64,000 bases of DNA from Aspergillus flavus (taxonomy: Eukaryota; Ascomycota; Eurotiomycetes; Eurotiales; Aspergillaceae), in contig NC_092405.1 of NCBI RefSeq assembly GCF_009017415.1, positions 3,968,001 to 4,032,000 on the forward strand. Reading direction: 5' to 3'. A program made the translations under genes and the position numbers. Below are positions 46,810 to 59,008 of this stretch, one piece after another. Each line of letters starts with the position of its first letter. The first letter of the stretch is position 1. The notes beneath the pieces are model-generated. The model worked only from the letters and a program-made list of their open reading frames with translations, was not told the origin of the DNA and did no database searches.

Positions 46810-48128
46810 TCATACGTTTGAATGGCCGTCAGACGGGGTAGACTGCGTAGAGGGCTTTTCCTTATTTTTCTCGCGGCCCCAAGGCCATAAGTTCGGCATA
46901 TGTTCGTGTATCGACTCGAGCCGAGTCCGATCAGCCGGCGCGCTAATATCATCCGTGTAAGGAATGCCTCCTTGGCCGCGGTTTTCAGCCCATGCTTTCT
47001 TCTCGCGACGAAGATCACTTTGGACCCATGGGATGGTGATTAGAGTCCAGACGCCGGCCCAAACGAACGGCAAAGACCATCCAAGCTATGAAAAAAACAC
47101 CCGTCAGCTTTCTGAATTATACACCATTAACAACGGGATGGGCGATTTACCGTATACGCGACAGGCTTTGGTGTTGTAAAGACAATTGCAGTGATGACAG
47201 CAGCAAAAATAATGGAGCCCCCGGCCCAGAAACAGTTCATTTGAAAGAGCATACGGCGGAAGTATGGGCTGGAAAGATACCGGACTCGAAGGGCATACCG
47301 GTATGTCTGGCCGCCGCCGCCATCCACTGCCACCACGTCTTCGATCATAACATATAGAGCTGTGGGCATTGTAGAGCCTTTTGGGGTTGAGGATATTCGG
47401 AATGGAGCCTTGAAACCGAGCACACGAAGAATATCGAGGGCCAAGTAGACACCACCGAAGTAGAACATGACGCTCGGGAGAACCATGGCTACAAGTCGCA
47501 CTATAGATGTATAAGTATGGGTGAAAGCAATAAGCGGTAGGGGACGTTACCATAGGGTTCCTCCTGGACCGTTCCTCTGGCTTCTTGTTAGTATACCAAA
47601 CAGCAGAGATCAGCACAATGAATACTTCCGAAACTTACACGATAAGTTCAACGGCAAGGATCAACCAGACGATGGTGAAATTGATATGAAAGAAATCCAA
47701 CTGTGATAGAACGTCAGTTCCCGATATATCCTTACCATGGGGGCATCTGGATCAAGCCTACCCATGATTTCCGTGCGTTCAACGGCCGAGTGCGAGAATC
47801 TTTTCGGAACAAATTATAGAGCCGGTAGAAGTATTCAAACACAGAGATTCCTCCTAATGCAGCTGTCACAATGGTAAAGACTAATTGCACAGGTTGGTTA
47901 GCACGTATGTCATGCCTGTGTATACAGTAAAGACTATGCAAGGGACATACCCAAGTTATGTGACAGGTTCGTGCCATACCATAGACCGAAGTAGAGTGCC
48001 ACAGGCTGAGCGAGGGTATCAAAAACGAATAATATCCAGAAAAATGCGATTGACTTCTTTCGTGTCCGGAGTGAGTAAGGGAGCGGCGGAGGTTCCAAAG
48101 GGTTGGTATTAGCGGTTCCTTCTTCCAT
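46810..48128 (-). CDS. Conserved fungal multi-pass membrane protein, unknown function
   Basis: I do not recognise a family with a known role. ATG at 48128 (upstream same-frame codons start only with TTG) opens MEEGTANTNPLEPPPLPYSL, then helices AFFWILFVFDTLAQPVALYF, TIVTAALGGISVFEYFYRLY, FHINFTIVWLILAVELIV, VAMVLPSVMFYFGGVYLALD, CFWAGGSIIFAAVITAIVF and LPFVWAGVWTLITIPWVQ: six to seven segments in about 340 residues. An extramembrane loop (MIEDVVAVDGGGGQTYRY) separates the middle ones. The C-terminal tail is long and charged. Six exons, including one of about 24 nt (GTVQEEPY). Splice phases agree, so it is a real gene. It is divergent from Tfc3 across 1.3 kb. Confidence 0.78.
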
Positions 48129-49263
48129 CGCTATAGCCCTAGCGATGGTGAGGATATGCGGAGAATAACTGGGGTTCGGCAAGTATTGCTGCGGATAGAG
48201 ATTAATGGAGGGGAGAGTGTCATGCAACAAGATTCATGGTGTGAGCGAAGAATGGTAGAAATGATACGAGTGTGAGTGGCGAGGAACGGGGCTGAGTATT
48301 GCCGCTGTCAATGCGCGTTGGGATTGGCGATAGTTTTATTTGGGCTGCAACCAATTCATGAAGTGCATCAAACGGTAGAAAATTGTTCTAGGTCGAGAGA
48401 AAGGAAAGGACCGGAAACGAATGGAGTAACTTTTTGGTCTGTAAAGTATTAGACTTTTTTCCACTTTTTGGGTTGAACAAACAAGGTGCCTGACGTAACT
48501 GGAACCCGTGATGTCATCCGACATCTGTATGAGATTACAATGTGTATGTTTGGTTCACGAACTAAATGTACAAGGCGGTATGCCGAGGAAGAACAACAAC
48601 AACAACTGGATTTTCGATTATCTTTCCCCCCGAAAAATAACCATAAATACCTTACACAGTTCATACCCGCCTGATCATCGGAGTGCTTAAGGTATTATCT
48701 TCCGTAGGATCAAAAACTTGAAGAGAGTTTGAAATATTATTGGTTCCATTTGTTATTATCGGCGGTTAACTGTCGCCGAACTTCCGATGGTAGTGCCGAT
48801 TGACAGATTCTGAATTGCCCGTTCTGCACAATTTCAAGTAAACGTTGGATAGAGTAAACGGCAAACCCGGTCTAGCCGGCCGATCAGCGACGATCCATCT
48901 TGGATGATGCATTAGGTGCGTTATGCCGAGAAATCCAATGCTGTATGACTAATTATGATAGAATATTGTGCAGCGAATTCAAGTAACTTTGATTGGGCAT
49001 CCTAAACTGCTTTGGATTAGTGGACAGCTTGTGAATCCATCCTTACCTATCTTTCTAGCCTTTCTTCATTAACTAGTGCTCCAGGGCTGGGTATCATATT
49101 AACCGCATTCGGGAATGAATGAACGACATTGCACTGAGGGCTACGGAACCTCTCACGGACTCAAGACTGATACTTGATGCCTGAGAAGTATGGCACAAAT
49201 CACGTGGCAGAAGACCCGCCACCCCCACTCATTTGCTGCACACAATTTTCCTTCTACGACGAT
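48129..49263. other. Divergent intergenic region
   Basis: Promoter DNA for the membrane-protein gene and for the TFIIIC gene. Frames at 48336-48690 overlap on both strands and lack features. No gene is supported. Confidence 0.5.
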
Positions 49264-49422
49264 GGTTCGAATCTCGCGCTCAACGTGGATCAAAGGCTTG
49301 TCAAATTTCTTTTTGCGACGGAGAGATTATCGCCCAGGTGACGAGTTAAGATCAATGGGGACTCGATAATTTTTTTTATCCCACTCCTTCCCTTACCTAT
49401 TGGCCACGATTCAGCCATGTAA
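49262..49422 (+). promoter_or_regulatory. Candidate uORFs of Tfc3, including a start-stop element
   Basis: A 35-codon uORF runs 49262-49369. A minimal start-stop element, ATG TAA at 49417-49422 (context GCCATGT, G at -3), lies just 5 nt before the main ATG at 49428. A CCAAT box in reverse (ATTGG) is at about 49400, so transcription may also begin inside this region. Confidence 0.35.
49264..49273 (+). promoter_or_regulatory. B-box-like TFIIIC site upstream of Tfc3
   Basis: GGTTCGAATC fits the tRNA-gene B-box consensus GGTTCGANNC (and GWTCRANNC). The flanks do not form a T-arm stem and no cloverleaf or A-box can be drawn, so it is not a tRNA. It lies 155 bp upstream of the gene for the subunit that binds B-boxes. 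Confidence 0.35.
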
Positions 49423-49427
49423 ATAGG

Positions 49428-52400
49428 ATGGCCCCTAGTCTACGAGAGCTGATTGATTTTCTCCTGGCAGAGATTGCCCTCTGCGGTGATCAAGGTCAGT
49501 TCGTGGTCTTTCCTTGTGTTATTGTTGTGAGGGTCCACTACTGCAGCACCGACTCTAATTTTGGCGATTTGATATCCAAACCCCTGTATCCTGCTTCTAC
49601 TGGAGCTTGGGTCAACACTCTCTTTTTGATTCCAGATTTAAATAACACAATTGGATTTACTATCGAAAGTATAAGCAGACTAATATACTCCAGGCGCTTC
49701 TCCTTCCGATATCTTGACGTTCATCAATACTTTCTATGCCAAGGCTGCACAGGATGCATCCACCCGCAACCATGTCGTCGACCGGCGATTCCAGGAGAAA
49801 GTCTGGTCGTGGCTAGCAAAAAACCCTGAAGTTTCTATTGGCGAAAATGGAGAATGCAATGCTCTGAGCCTTAGTGATGTAGAACGCCGTGTTAATGATG
49901 CACCCGACTCTGAGCATACTGCCCAAAACCAAATCCGTGTTTTTGTCTCAAAGGAGAGGACATGGCTTGCTATCACAGGCCATGAACCAGACGAAAACAA
50001 ACTTCTTGCCACAGAATTTGCTCTACTATCTATCATCGCATCACGCAAGGCGGATGGCATTGCTCAGACGGAATTGGTGAAACTGAGCGGCCAAGACAAG
50101 CGCTCAGTCCCCAAGCGAACTGACCAACTGCAGCAGAAAGGATACATTGAGAAGAGGGCTGTCCAGATCAAATCAACCCGAACTAGTCTTTGCACCCTAC
50201 GTAAATTTATGCAAGCAGAACAATCATCTACAGAAACGACCAAAGATCAATCCTCGGGGCAACCACAAGTGATAGACTATAAGGAGTTCAGCAAGCAGCT
50301 TTTTAGTATCCTTCGGGAGCATGAGATCATTTCCCGTGTCGATCTTAAGAAGATTCTCGGCTTTGCCGATAGATGGCGCTGGCGTATCCTCTCTCGTGCT
50401 CTGCGGAAATTTGAACGCATAGGTGTCTTAAAGCGGGTCAAGGCCATGTCGCAGTTCTCTGAGAATGATAAACATTATTTTGCCTGCGTGAAGCTTATAC
50501 GAGAACCGACCGAAAAGGATTTGGAGTTGTTCCATGAATTTAGTCGAGGCATCTCGACTAATCTGGAGCAGGATGATAATGCTGAACTTGATGAAGATGT
50601 AGAGCCCACTGATGCTACCAGGGAATCTCCTCTGCTGAACAATGGCGAAACGCTCAATGTGATGAAACGAGAGGAGGAAACTGATGAAGCTGGTCGGATT
50701 CTTCCTCTCTGGACTCCAGACCAGACAATCCACAACCTGATCCTTGACGTTGTTGAGAATGCTGGAACGGAGGGCATTATGAACCAGGTGCGTTAAATTG
50801 AAAAGACAGAAGAAAAAAAAAGGAACTACCTGTCATCGTTGAAGGAATGAAATCTGACCTACCCCCAGCAAATCATCAGGAAATGCTTTGGTGGTTTCTA
50901 TCGTCGGCCATTGGAGAACACAATGAGTCGCCTGGTAGAATGCTGGCAGCTCTCGCAACCATTGCACCTACGCCACATGGCTATTGTACGAGACACGGTA
51001 CTAAACCGCACTATAACCCAGTATAACCATTTCACCGCAACAAACTTTGCAAAGCTTGTCGAGGCAGGCGAGTCAGCCTGGGAAGCTGTTGAATTCACCC
51101 CGAAAAATCCGAAGGTGGACAAGATTCGTGCACCACCTGTTGACGCACAGCCAGAGCTGGACGAATATGGACTGCCCGTGGCTGTCCCTGCAAAAGAGCT
51201 CGTGAAAAACGGCGATGTTTCTCTTCTGGAATGCATAGTGGCAGTGGACCCGTCAAGCTACAATGCCACCAACACTGACGCTGCAGCAATTCGACTTAAA
51301 GATGGAACATACGGTGGGTTACTCCAAGTCTGAGGAACAATGTTGTCATCTATACCACTAACAATACTTAGCACTCCACTGTGGGCAGACCAAGGCACCA
51401 GCCGGAAGTAGAAAGCTTGCTACGCGTTCTGACATAGTAACTCCGAGCAGGCCGAAAAGAGCACGTCTAGATGTATCGGACTCGGAGATGGGCGATAGGA
51501 CCCCAGGAAGTCCTATCTCGACTATCAAACGTCGGAAAGTACCAAGGGATGAATCTGAAAAATTCCAAGGAATGTCTGAGATCGAGAAGCTTAAAGCTCT
51601 TGGTTTGGATGAGACTTGGACCGAATACAACGCTCTGTTGATCGAACGTCCGAATTCTGGAGTTTATGTCACACCTCGTGGAAGGCGAAGACCTACTGGT
51701 AAAAGACAGGGTCGGCCAAGGATCAGTCGGATTGCAATCTTCAAGTGCCCGAAGCTGTCGTCTTTTCCCTGGTTTACCGAAGAGGCTGAAACAGGCGACC
51801 AAGATGGTGGATCACAACAGCCCTCTCGGGAACAGACTGTCGAAGAGACTGTCGAAGAAACGCCTGCTCCCACACCTGTCCCTACACCTGCCACGACGGG
51901 CAAGGCCTTGGATGCTCCCGAAGATATAAATGCCACACCTTCCCGAGGCACTAAAAGACACCCAAGGCCATCAACATCTAAAATTGGACCTAGCCCAGCA
52001 ACTATGCGCACTGCAAAACAGCGACGCATTACCGACTTCACCACTAAGTCGAATAATGTTCCTATTACTGAAAGCGGAAATCCCGAAGGTAATCCAGCTG
52101 GAGACCCAAGGCAGGATAAGCCTGATGTTGGCAACGATAATAAAACCGAAGGAAAGCCATTGAAACGGAAGAGGGCTGAGTCACCAAACCAAAACAGTCA
52201 AGAGGTTGTCACCGAGAACGGTCTAAGAGAGAGCAACGTTCAGGCAACACAGATCTTAGAGACACCGTCCAAGAAGCCTCGCGAAGCAGTCCGAAATGAG
52301 GGAAACAAAGACGCTATAGGCGCTAAAGACAAACCCCCAACTGATCAAGCGCCTGTTAACGACTTAAGTGACTCAACACCAATGGAGACAGAGGCATGCA

Positions 52401-55400
52401 CTACCGCCGAGACAGACGGGGTTGCAATGAACACAACACCGGCATCTCAGGCTGTTCTAGAGAGTAATAATGGCGAAGAACTCAAAGCCAACCCCTTGGA
52501 GCGCGCCAAGGATGCCAATGGCTCGAGCGGAGCTCCGACAAATACGAAAACACTGGCTGAGAGCAGTAGGGCTAGAGAAAACGTGAAGGAAAAGAAAGGG
52601 TCTGTCGGTTTCATTCGGCGAAAGATTATTTTGGACATCGTCGAAAAAGCTGGCGGGGCATTCCCTATGGGAACTGAGATCTGGTACCCGTTCGCGACTG
52701 CGTGGAGGAAGACAAAGTACAAAGAAACTCCTGACCTTCGTACGATCAAAGCAACTGTGAAACACATAATTGATGCTGGAAAGCTTCGCCAGTTAACCTT
52801 CAGTGGCAAGGATAACAAAGGGGTCATGGTAACAAAGAATATCATAACCAAACCTGACATGCGGCCGGATGACCCCCTGGTGTTGGATATGCAGAAAAAG
52901 ATGCTGGCTGCAGGCTCCCGCCATTACATTCCAGATAATGTCGACTACGATCCCGAAATGACAAAGACTGGTGCAAGGAGAGTCACTTTTGGAAAAGATG
53001 GCAGAGACCCCAACACGTATGCCAAACTTCCTGTCGAGTCAGCGCTCACAGTACAATTGCAGTATAAACCGGGCTTTGTTGTAGCCCAGGAAAAGAGGAA
53101 GGGCCTGAGCGTTCAGAGGCGACTGCTGCAAAGGATTGGAGAAGGGAAGGAAAATCATTCAAAAGTGGTTCGACTTTTGTCACTCCAGCGACCGTTGGCA
53201 CAAGACTCGGCTACTCCTGGAATAACTGCTGCTACAAGACCTAATCAAATAGCTAATCAAGGTAGAAGGCGGATCAAAGCGGGACGCCGATCTTCCGTAC
53301 TCCACGCGCAGGACAGCTCGACCGCCGAGGGTGGCCGGAGAATGAGACGTCTTTGGATCCCTATATCGTCTATGGCACCGTACGCAATGCTGATGAACCC
53401 AAGACAGACGTTCAATGCAACTACAGGAACCTTCTCGACAGACGCGGGCCTTGCTGCTTTGCGGGCTGCAAGGAATGACCAGAAGAAGAAAGTGCGCGAG
53501 TCACCGCGTGCTCTCGAGACCATCGGCGACAAAACACCCGAGCTGCCTCATTCGCTTGACGACTTGTTTAGCCAGACACGGCGACGCACTGTTGACTACT
53601 CCGAAAGTGCAGACCCCCGATCGAACCGGTTCTTTTATGATACGAATGTGATTATGCGATGGGAACTTCAAAACGAAGGACTGCTTGATAAGAAGAGCGC
53701 AGATCTTTGGTACATCAACCAGACAGTGCAGGATAGTTTTGATAGTGTTCCATTGGAGGGTAACATACGGTTCGACATTGATGAACCGGAGCTCCCAACG
53801 CGTCCCCCGCTAGAGCCGAGGGTTACGAGACAAAGGGGGCGCCAATCCGATTTGCTTGCGGAACCCGGCTCCTTCGGCGCAATGACGCCTCTCGGACACA
53901 ACCGAACCCTGGCATCTCGTGCACTGGCCCCCGGAACAGCGCAGAACCGTCGCTTGGAGAAGCTCACTGCATCAATGGCAGCTGGCGACGAGTCAGATAC
54001 AACATTACAACCTACTGGATCTCGAGCCCCTGCTCGCCGGAATCGCACTGGCTACCAATTGCCGCACTTGCTAACTCAAAGGCTCATGATTGCGATTGTT
54101 GTAGTCCGCGCCTTAGCGGGGGGCTATGAAGGTAAGGTTGTCGACTGGACGCTCTTTTCTAGCAGCTTTCCGGGCTATGATCCGCTCTTCATCCAAGCGA
54201 AAGGGAAGTATGTGTTAAGCAAGAACCGGCTCCAGCTGGCGAAAATGCAGAGCGACTTCCAAGAGCGTTACCTTGAAGCATATGCCAATGGCCAAGTTCC
54301 TCCGATCAATTACGATGACCTTGAGGGGTATGATTGGGAATGGATTGTCGACTGGGCAAACGCCCAGCTCGATGTCCCCAAGTCCGAAAAGCTTCTTCCG
54401 GACCTCCCAGCCACAAGAGAGCAATTTGACAGTGTATTTGAGATTCGCGAGGAACCGCCGAGCACTCTGGACGATATTTATCAGACTACTCAGCCATTGA
54501 CCATCAATCGCAAGCGTAACCTTCTTGCGAGCGCTCCATTCGCCCTCCCCCTGATCGATAAACACAAGCCGCCTGCCCCTCGGAAGCAGGATCTTTCTCG
54601 CTTGGAAGTGGTCAAATCATGGATTCGGGCCAACGTCGTTACTCCGGAAGATGCATACAGACCCGCTGAGGCACGACAAGCACTGTCATACATGGGAAGC
54701 TTTATAGATAGCGCCATCGATTCGTTGGTAACAGAGAGGGTCATATCAATGGGTAACAGAGGCAGGATCACGCCGGGCCGCAACTACGACATCACGGATC
54801 ACTTCCTGCAGGCATTGGGACGCAAGCGACTGATAGAAAGCACCCAGCTCCGACGTGCAGCCAGGTTCAAAACGCAAATCCTCGACCCAGCACTACAATC
54901 CGAAGGCAAATTTGAGATCAAATATAATGCCGAAGACGGCGACATACTGGCAATGATCAACCTAGTGGCCGCGCGCAGAGTGATCCTCAGACCGCGCGAT
55001 CCTCCACGCGATAAATACGGGTTGACAGAGGGTGGGTACCTCACCAGACAAATAGACAAGGATAAGCTCCGCTTCAGAGTTGAACTGTACCCCGTTGAAG
55101 AAAACTACGTGTACGGGAACCCGATTGAGAAGGAACTCAACGATGTTCCGGCGCCCTGTCCGCCCCGAGCCACGAACAACGGGGTGGCCTGGGTCCCCGA
55201 AAAAATTCCTGTATGGTGCGATATACATGGTGGCTTCATCAAGCTACTGTGGGATTTGGCCGTCGCGACAGTAGCGGGCTGTGTCGCCAACAGACCGGGG
55301 CTCAGCGCCGCCAGCATTGCCAGCATGATAAAACCTACAATGGGAGCATGGGAAATCGAGCTCCTGCTGAAATGGATGACAGAGATCGGGGTCATGAAAA

Positions 55401-55471
55401 AGGAGGGTCTCGATAGTGAGAAAGAAGGTGGATGGATACTCCAAGAATGGTGGTGGATGATACTACGCTAG
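49428..55471 (+). CDS. tfc3: TFIIIC subunit Tfc3/tau138, B-block DNA-binding
   Basis: The largest DNA-binding subunit of RNA polymerase III factor TFIIIC; it recognises the B-box of tRNA genes. Exons 49428-49494, 49694-50787, 50869-51313 and 51372-55471 agree in phase, 1901 residues. The N terminus is MAPSLRELIDFLLAEIALCG. The B-block winged-helix module lies around residues 125-185 (LLSIIASRKADGIAQTELVK, then RSVPKRTDQLQQKGYIEKRA). A second extended winged helix lies around 220-275 (LKKILGFADRWRWRILSRAL). An AT-hook-like RQGRPR is near 645. A long acidic/Ser/Pro/Thr-rich disordered middle follows. A further helical block near 945 begins VGFIRRKIILDIVEKAGGAF. The C-terminal winged-helix-like end has MIKPTMGAWEIELLLKWMTE and GWILQEWWWMIL. 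The ATG context (AGGATGG) is strong. Confidence 0.93.
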
Positions 55472-56477
55472 TTGTTCGCATCTATCCCCTTATATTTGAA
55501 CATGTACTGTACTATAGTATTCGTCATATAATCATGAAGATTAATTATATGCACGCACCCAACTCTGTACCTTATCACCTAATAACACCACACTACCCGT
55601 GCAATATTATAAACCGGAAACCAGTACAGCACATTTACAAAACCAATACCTCAAGTAAACAGACCATTGGCACAGTGAACGAAAGATGCCTCACACGCAG
55701 CCCTAAATTGTTATTCTGGACGACATCCCCAACCAATCACCCACCCCATTTTGCCAATTTTCTATGTATACCTTTCTTTGAGTTTCATCCTGCTTTAGTC
55801 TACAGACAAAGTTCGGGCAAAGAAGTACAACATTTTCAGGGTTGCACAGGGGCGATCTAGAGCGATCCGTGCTCTGGGGCAACGTTGCACTGGTGGATTG
55901 GGCACGGCCACTAGGCAGGAGGTGGTATGTCGTGTGCGTTATTTAAAATCGTTGTTATAGGTGTTGGTTATTATGTCCCTCTCATGAGTATGTTGGGTGT
56001 TGGTAGGAATGGAGTCGTGAGTGGTTGGTTGGTGGAGTTTGACGTTTTAATGGATGGTATGGAATTGAACTGATATTGGATGCCAGTTAGTGCAAGAGTA
56101 GTGTTTTGACAATTTACTTATGCGTATTCATAAAGTATTACTACTTTATTAATGTAGGATATAACTCTTAGTTGGTACATATTCTAGATTACTCAGGGCT
56201 TCAATGAAGATAGGCCAAGCCCTAACAATTCACAATACGGTGCATAACAGCGGTAATAACTAGCTTGCAGCATGCATACAGGAGAGTGAGCTATAGCCGA
56301 TGCCCATGCACTACACTATATGAAAGTATGTATAGACTATCGCAGAGAGGGTATATCCAAACATCAATCATGTACTACGTTACTTAACGCACACTGAGCA
56401 CGCGACGACAGATTAGACGACCACCACAGTCCATCCCGATAAAGCAGTTCCCCAGACCTCCATTTGTTCCTCCAGAT
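55472..56477. other. Intergenic, no supported gene
   Basis: 3' UTR of Tfc3 and of the orphan at 56478. The plus-strand frame 55432-55860 is AT-rich read-through of the Tfc3 end. Marks the change from conserved core genes to sparse accessory DNA. Confidence 0.5.
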
Positions 56478-57230
56478 CTAAACTGTATAAAAGTGACCAC
56501 TATCAGTAACGATATTTCTCTCTGCAAAGGCGGGACTCTTTCCGCCTGCTTCAAGCACTAGTCTACCGGATGAGTCCAGCGCATCCGGTAAATCTGTGAT
56601 CAATTCAACATCAATTGGAGGGACGCGTTTGGTCCAAGACGGTGCAGTTTCCGGCGTATACGGAGGAAGCACATCCTCGAGAGTTTTACGGTAGATATGC
56701 TTGCGTTTATCACGCCGCATCCCTAGACTTAGCCGCCAATTAATCGCCTTAGCAAGCTCCTCTGCGATAGACGCTAGGATCGCGTATCGGACAGGGTCGT
56801 AATCCCTCGGATCTGGCACGCGGCTGAGGATCCATGACCGTTGGTACCAAAAATACTCGACCTCTGGGCGTATAGCGTAGTACTCGCCCGCAGCCATGGC
56901 CTCGTAGAGACGGTACATGGACCGGATAGGGGTATCTCTTGCGCGCCAGATGGGGACAGAAAGCATGTTAGTAAGATCTTCGGAGGCCATGCGGGACTCC
57001 AGGAGGAGACATTGTTGAGCATAGCTTCTAGGGGTATGGGTTCTGGGACAGGGAAATGCCATGTTGGGAGGGGGACAAAGAGGCACAGTAGTGCGAGGAT
57101 AGGATACTGGTGTCGGTGACTGAGACGGAGGAAATTCCGCGGAGGTGGAGCGGTGTCTCGAAAGTGTAGATGAATCGGCGGAGGCGCATCCACCATGTGA
57201 TTCGTGGCCGGGGGTGGTTATGGGTGGCAT
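56478..57230 (-). CDS. Hypothetical protein, 250 residues
   Basis: No known domain recognised. A single open frame with coding-like composition. The N-terminal about 80 residues are Ser/Pro/Thr-rich and probably disordered. A helical, aromatic-rich core follows (MYRLYEAMAAGEYYAIRPEV, EYFWYQRSWILSRVPDP and YAILASIAEELAKAINWRLS) with a basic stretch GMRRDKRKHIYRK. The C terminus is mixed. No signal peptide or membrane helix. It looks like the fungus-restricted orphan type often found in accessory regions. The start could lie at an internal Met (residue 57 or 81), but the upstream ATG keeps frame without stops. Confidence 0.6.
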   Translation of the reverse strand: MPPITTPGHESHGGCASADSSTLSRHRSTSAEFPPSQSPTPVSYPRTTVPLCPPPNMAFPCPRTHTPRSYAQQCLLLESRMASEDLTNMLSVPIWRARDTPIRSMYRLYEAMAAGEYYAIRPEVEYFWYQRSWILSRVPDPRDYDPVRYAILASIAEELAKAINWRLSLGMRRDKRKHIYRKTLEDVLPPYTPETAPSWTKRVPPIDVELITDLPDALDSSGRLVLEAGGKSPAFAERNIVTDSGHFYTV

Positions 57231-59008
57231 TCTGTGCTCCTGGATGATCTAATAGGGGTTGGAAAGACGGTGGAGTTCACGATAAGATCGATTTATTACA
57301 AGTGGTGGCAGGGTCGGCGCTATTCCTGATTCGGATGCTACTGTTCCTTGAACGTTGGACTTGATATTTCGGAGCTGCGAATATTACCTTGACAATTGGA
57401 TACTTGTATCACTTGACGTTAACCTTTATAGGATAATCTTAAGGAAACTGGTCTGATGTTTCCTGCAAAGTTCAAGAAGTTACTGGAAGGAGGTTCTCAT
57501 GATATCATGCCAGCGAACAAAGAAACCAACCCCAGACGCATGGTCACAAAACTTGACCAAAGCTGCCTAACATACAGCATTTGTGGCTGTGGAAGAGGAT
57601 GTCGGAGCTGGATGATTATTATGCTAGTTTGATGTCTCGCACCATCTCTGACTATGCATCTTCAGCCTGGTACAAGCCCCAATTGAGTCGATAATGTCCG
57701 CGCGGGACCTTCACTCAGTGGTATAGAGTATAGTTTATGGTGAAGTAAGGTCTCGGCTCATAGCCTAAGTATGCTATATACTTACGCTTTGTATATCGCT
57801 GAGTCAATACCCCCAGATCCGGAAACCTGGTTCATGGAGATTAAGCTGTCAGAGTCTCCGGGGCTGACTCACGACCTTCTTTGGATGAAAAGAGCGTCCC
57901 CCATCGGTTGGGATAATGAGATAATTATTCAGAATTCTAAACATGACGTGCGTCACTTTCTTTGTTGATTTGGGTGAGTTTGTCTAGTGCCCTGAGCGTA
58001 CGAAGATCATATTCACATAGCCAGTAATAAGAAGGGACATTGGATCCGTGAAAATCATACTTGATCCTATCATATGACTATACTTGATTATTTGAATGCG
58101 AGCCTCGGCATTTAAGATGACGTTCTATAGTGAAATGTAATGAGTAGTGCCGGACTGACTTTGATGTCTTGTAGACACGATACATATGATCAGAGTATCT
58201 ATCCAGATAGACTAGTCACACAAATTATGCGAGGTAGATCGGCTGCCAAACACCAGCAGAGAGACATCTCACAATAGTTTATTAGTAGATCATAGTACGG
58301 TTAGTCTGTTGTACTTACCTAGTCCGTAGCCATAAGTAACGGTCCCAATTTCGTGAAATCCTGTTTCTCCGGGCTCAGTCATGGGAACGGTCCAGACCAC
58401 CGATTCACCACTCGATATGACATGGAATAAAATATGGGCTATCGAGGCCAACCCGACTGAGTGTCTGGACAGAGCGGTTGGACGGCGCTACGGTCAGGCC
58501 TCTTGCGGAAGAGCACCCGCGATGGAACATTCATTCATTGTTACCGTGCAGTCCAACGCGTTTCATTCTTACACGGACCCCTGCTTTTGCCTAATTTGTT
58601 GCTTGCTTGTCTTGTAAATGGTTTCTGCCTTGTGTTATAGACATCGACTTACTTAAGAACCAACACTGACTTGGTCCATTGTCCGTAGCTATCCCCATTA
58701 GGGTAGCAGCCCCCCGTCTAAGCCCTAATATACTTCCCGCTGTTCTCGTCGGAAGTATCCAACGCTTTCCACCAACAAAGTAAACAAAGAAGCCCGGGGA
58801 AAAAGTGACGAAATGAAGTGCCGGACTAGACATGGATCGGCAAATTGCCGTAGCGCCTCAAATCCAGCGACTGAAAATGGACGATTTCTTTGTTCCGAGC
58901 TGCACCACTACCTGCTACTGGCCCTATATCAGAGAGAAGCCCCCATCCATCGACCATGAAGACTCTCTTGTTCTATGCTTCAAGTCATGAAGCTATCTCA
59001 TTTGATTC
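57231..59008. other. Long gene-poor stretch
   Basis: About 1.8 kb of AT-rich DNA. Frames at 57771-57968 and 58381-58617 (plus) and 58591-58833 (minus) are short, unrelated to known domains and without splice partners. I saw no terminal inverted repeats or transposase remnants. It includes the promoter of the rhodopsin-domain gene. Confidence 0.45.

Noticed and set aside
49200..49290. tRNA gene suggested by the GGTTCGAATC sequence
   Set aside because: T-stem bases do not pair, and no acceptor stem, anticodon arm or true A-box is found; kept only as a possible TFIIIC site.
55432..55860. 142-residue plus-strand frame after Tfc3
   Set aside because: Overlaps the Tfc3 stop in another frame and runs into AT-rich 3' sequence; no domain.
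57231..59008. Transposon remnant in the gene-poor stretch
   Set aside because: No transposase-like frame, terminal repeats or target duplications could be seen by eye.
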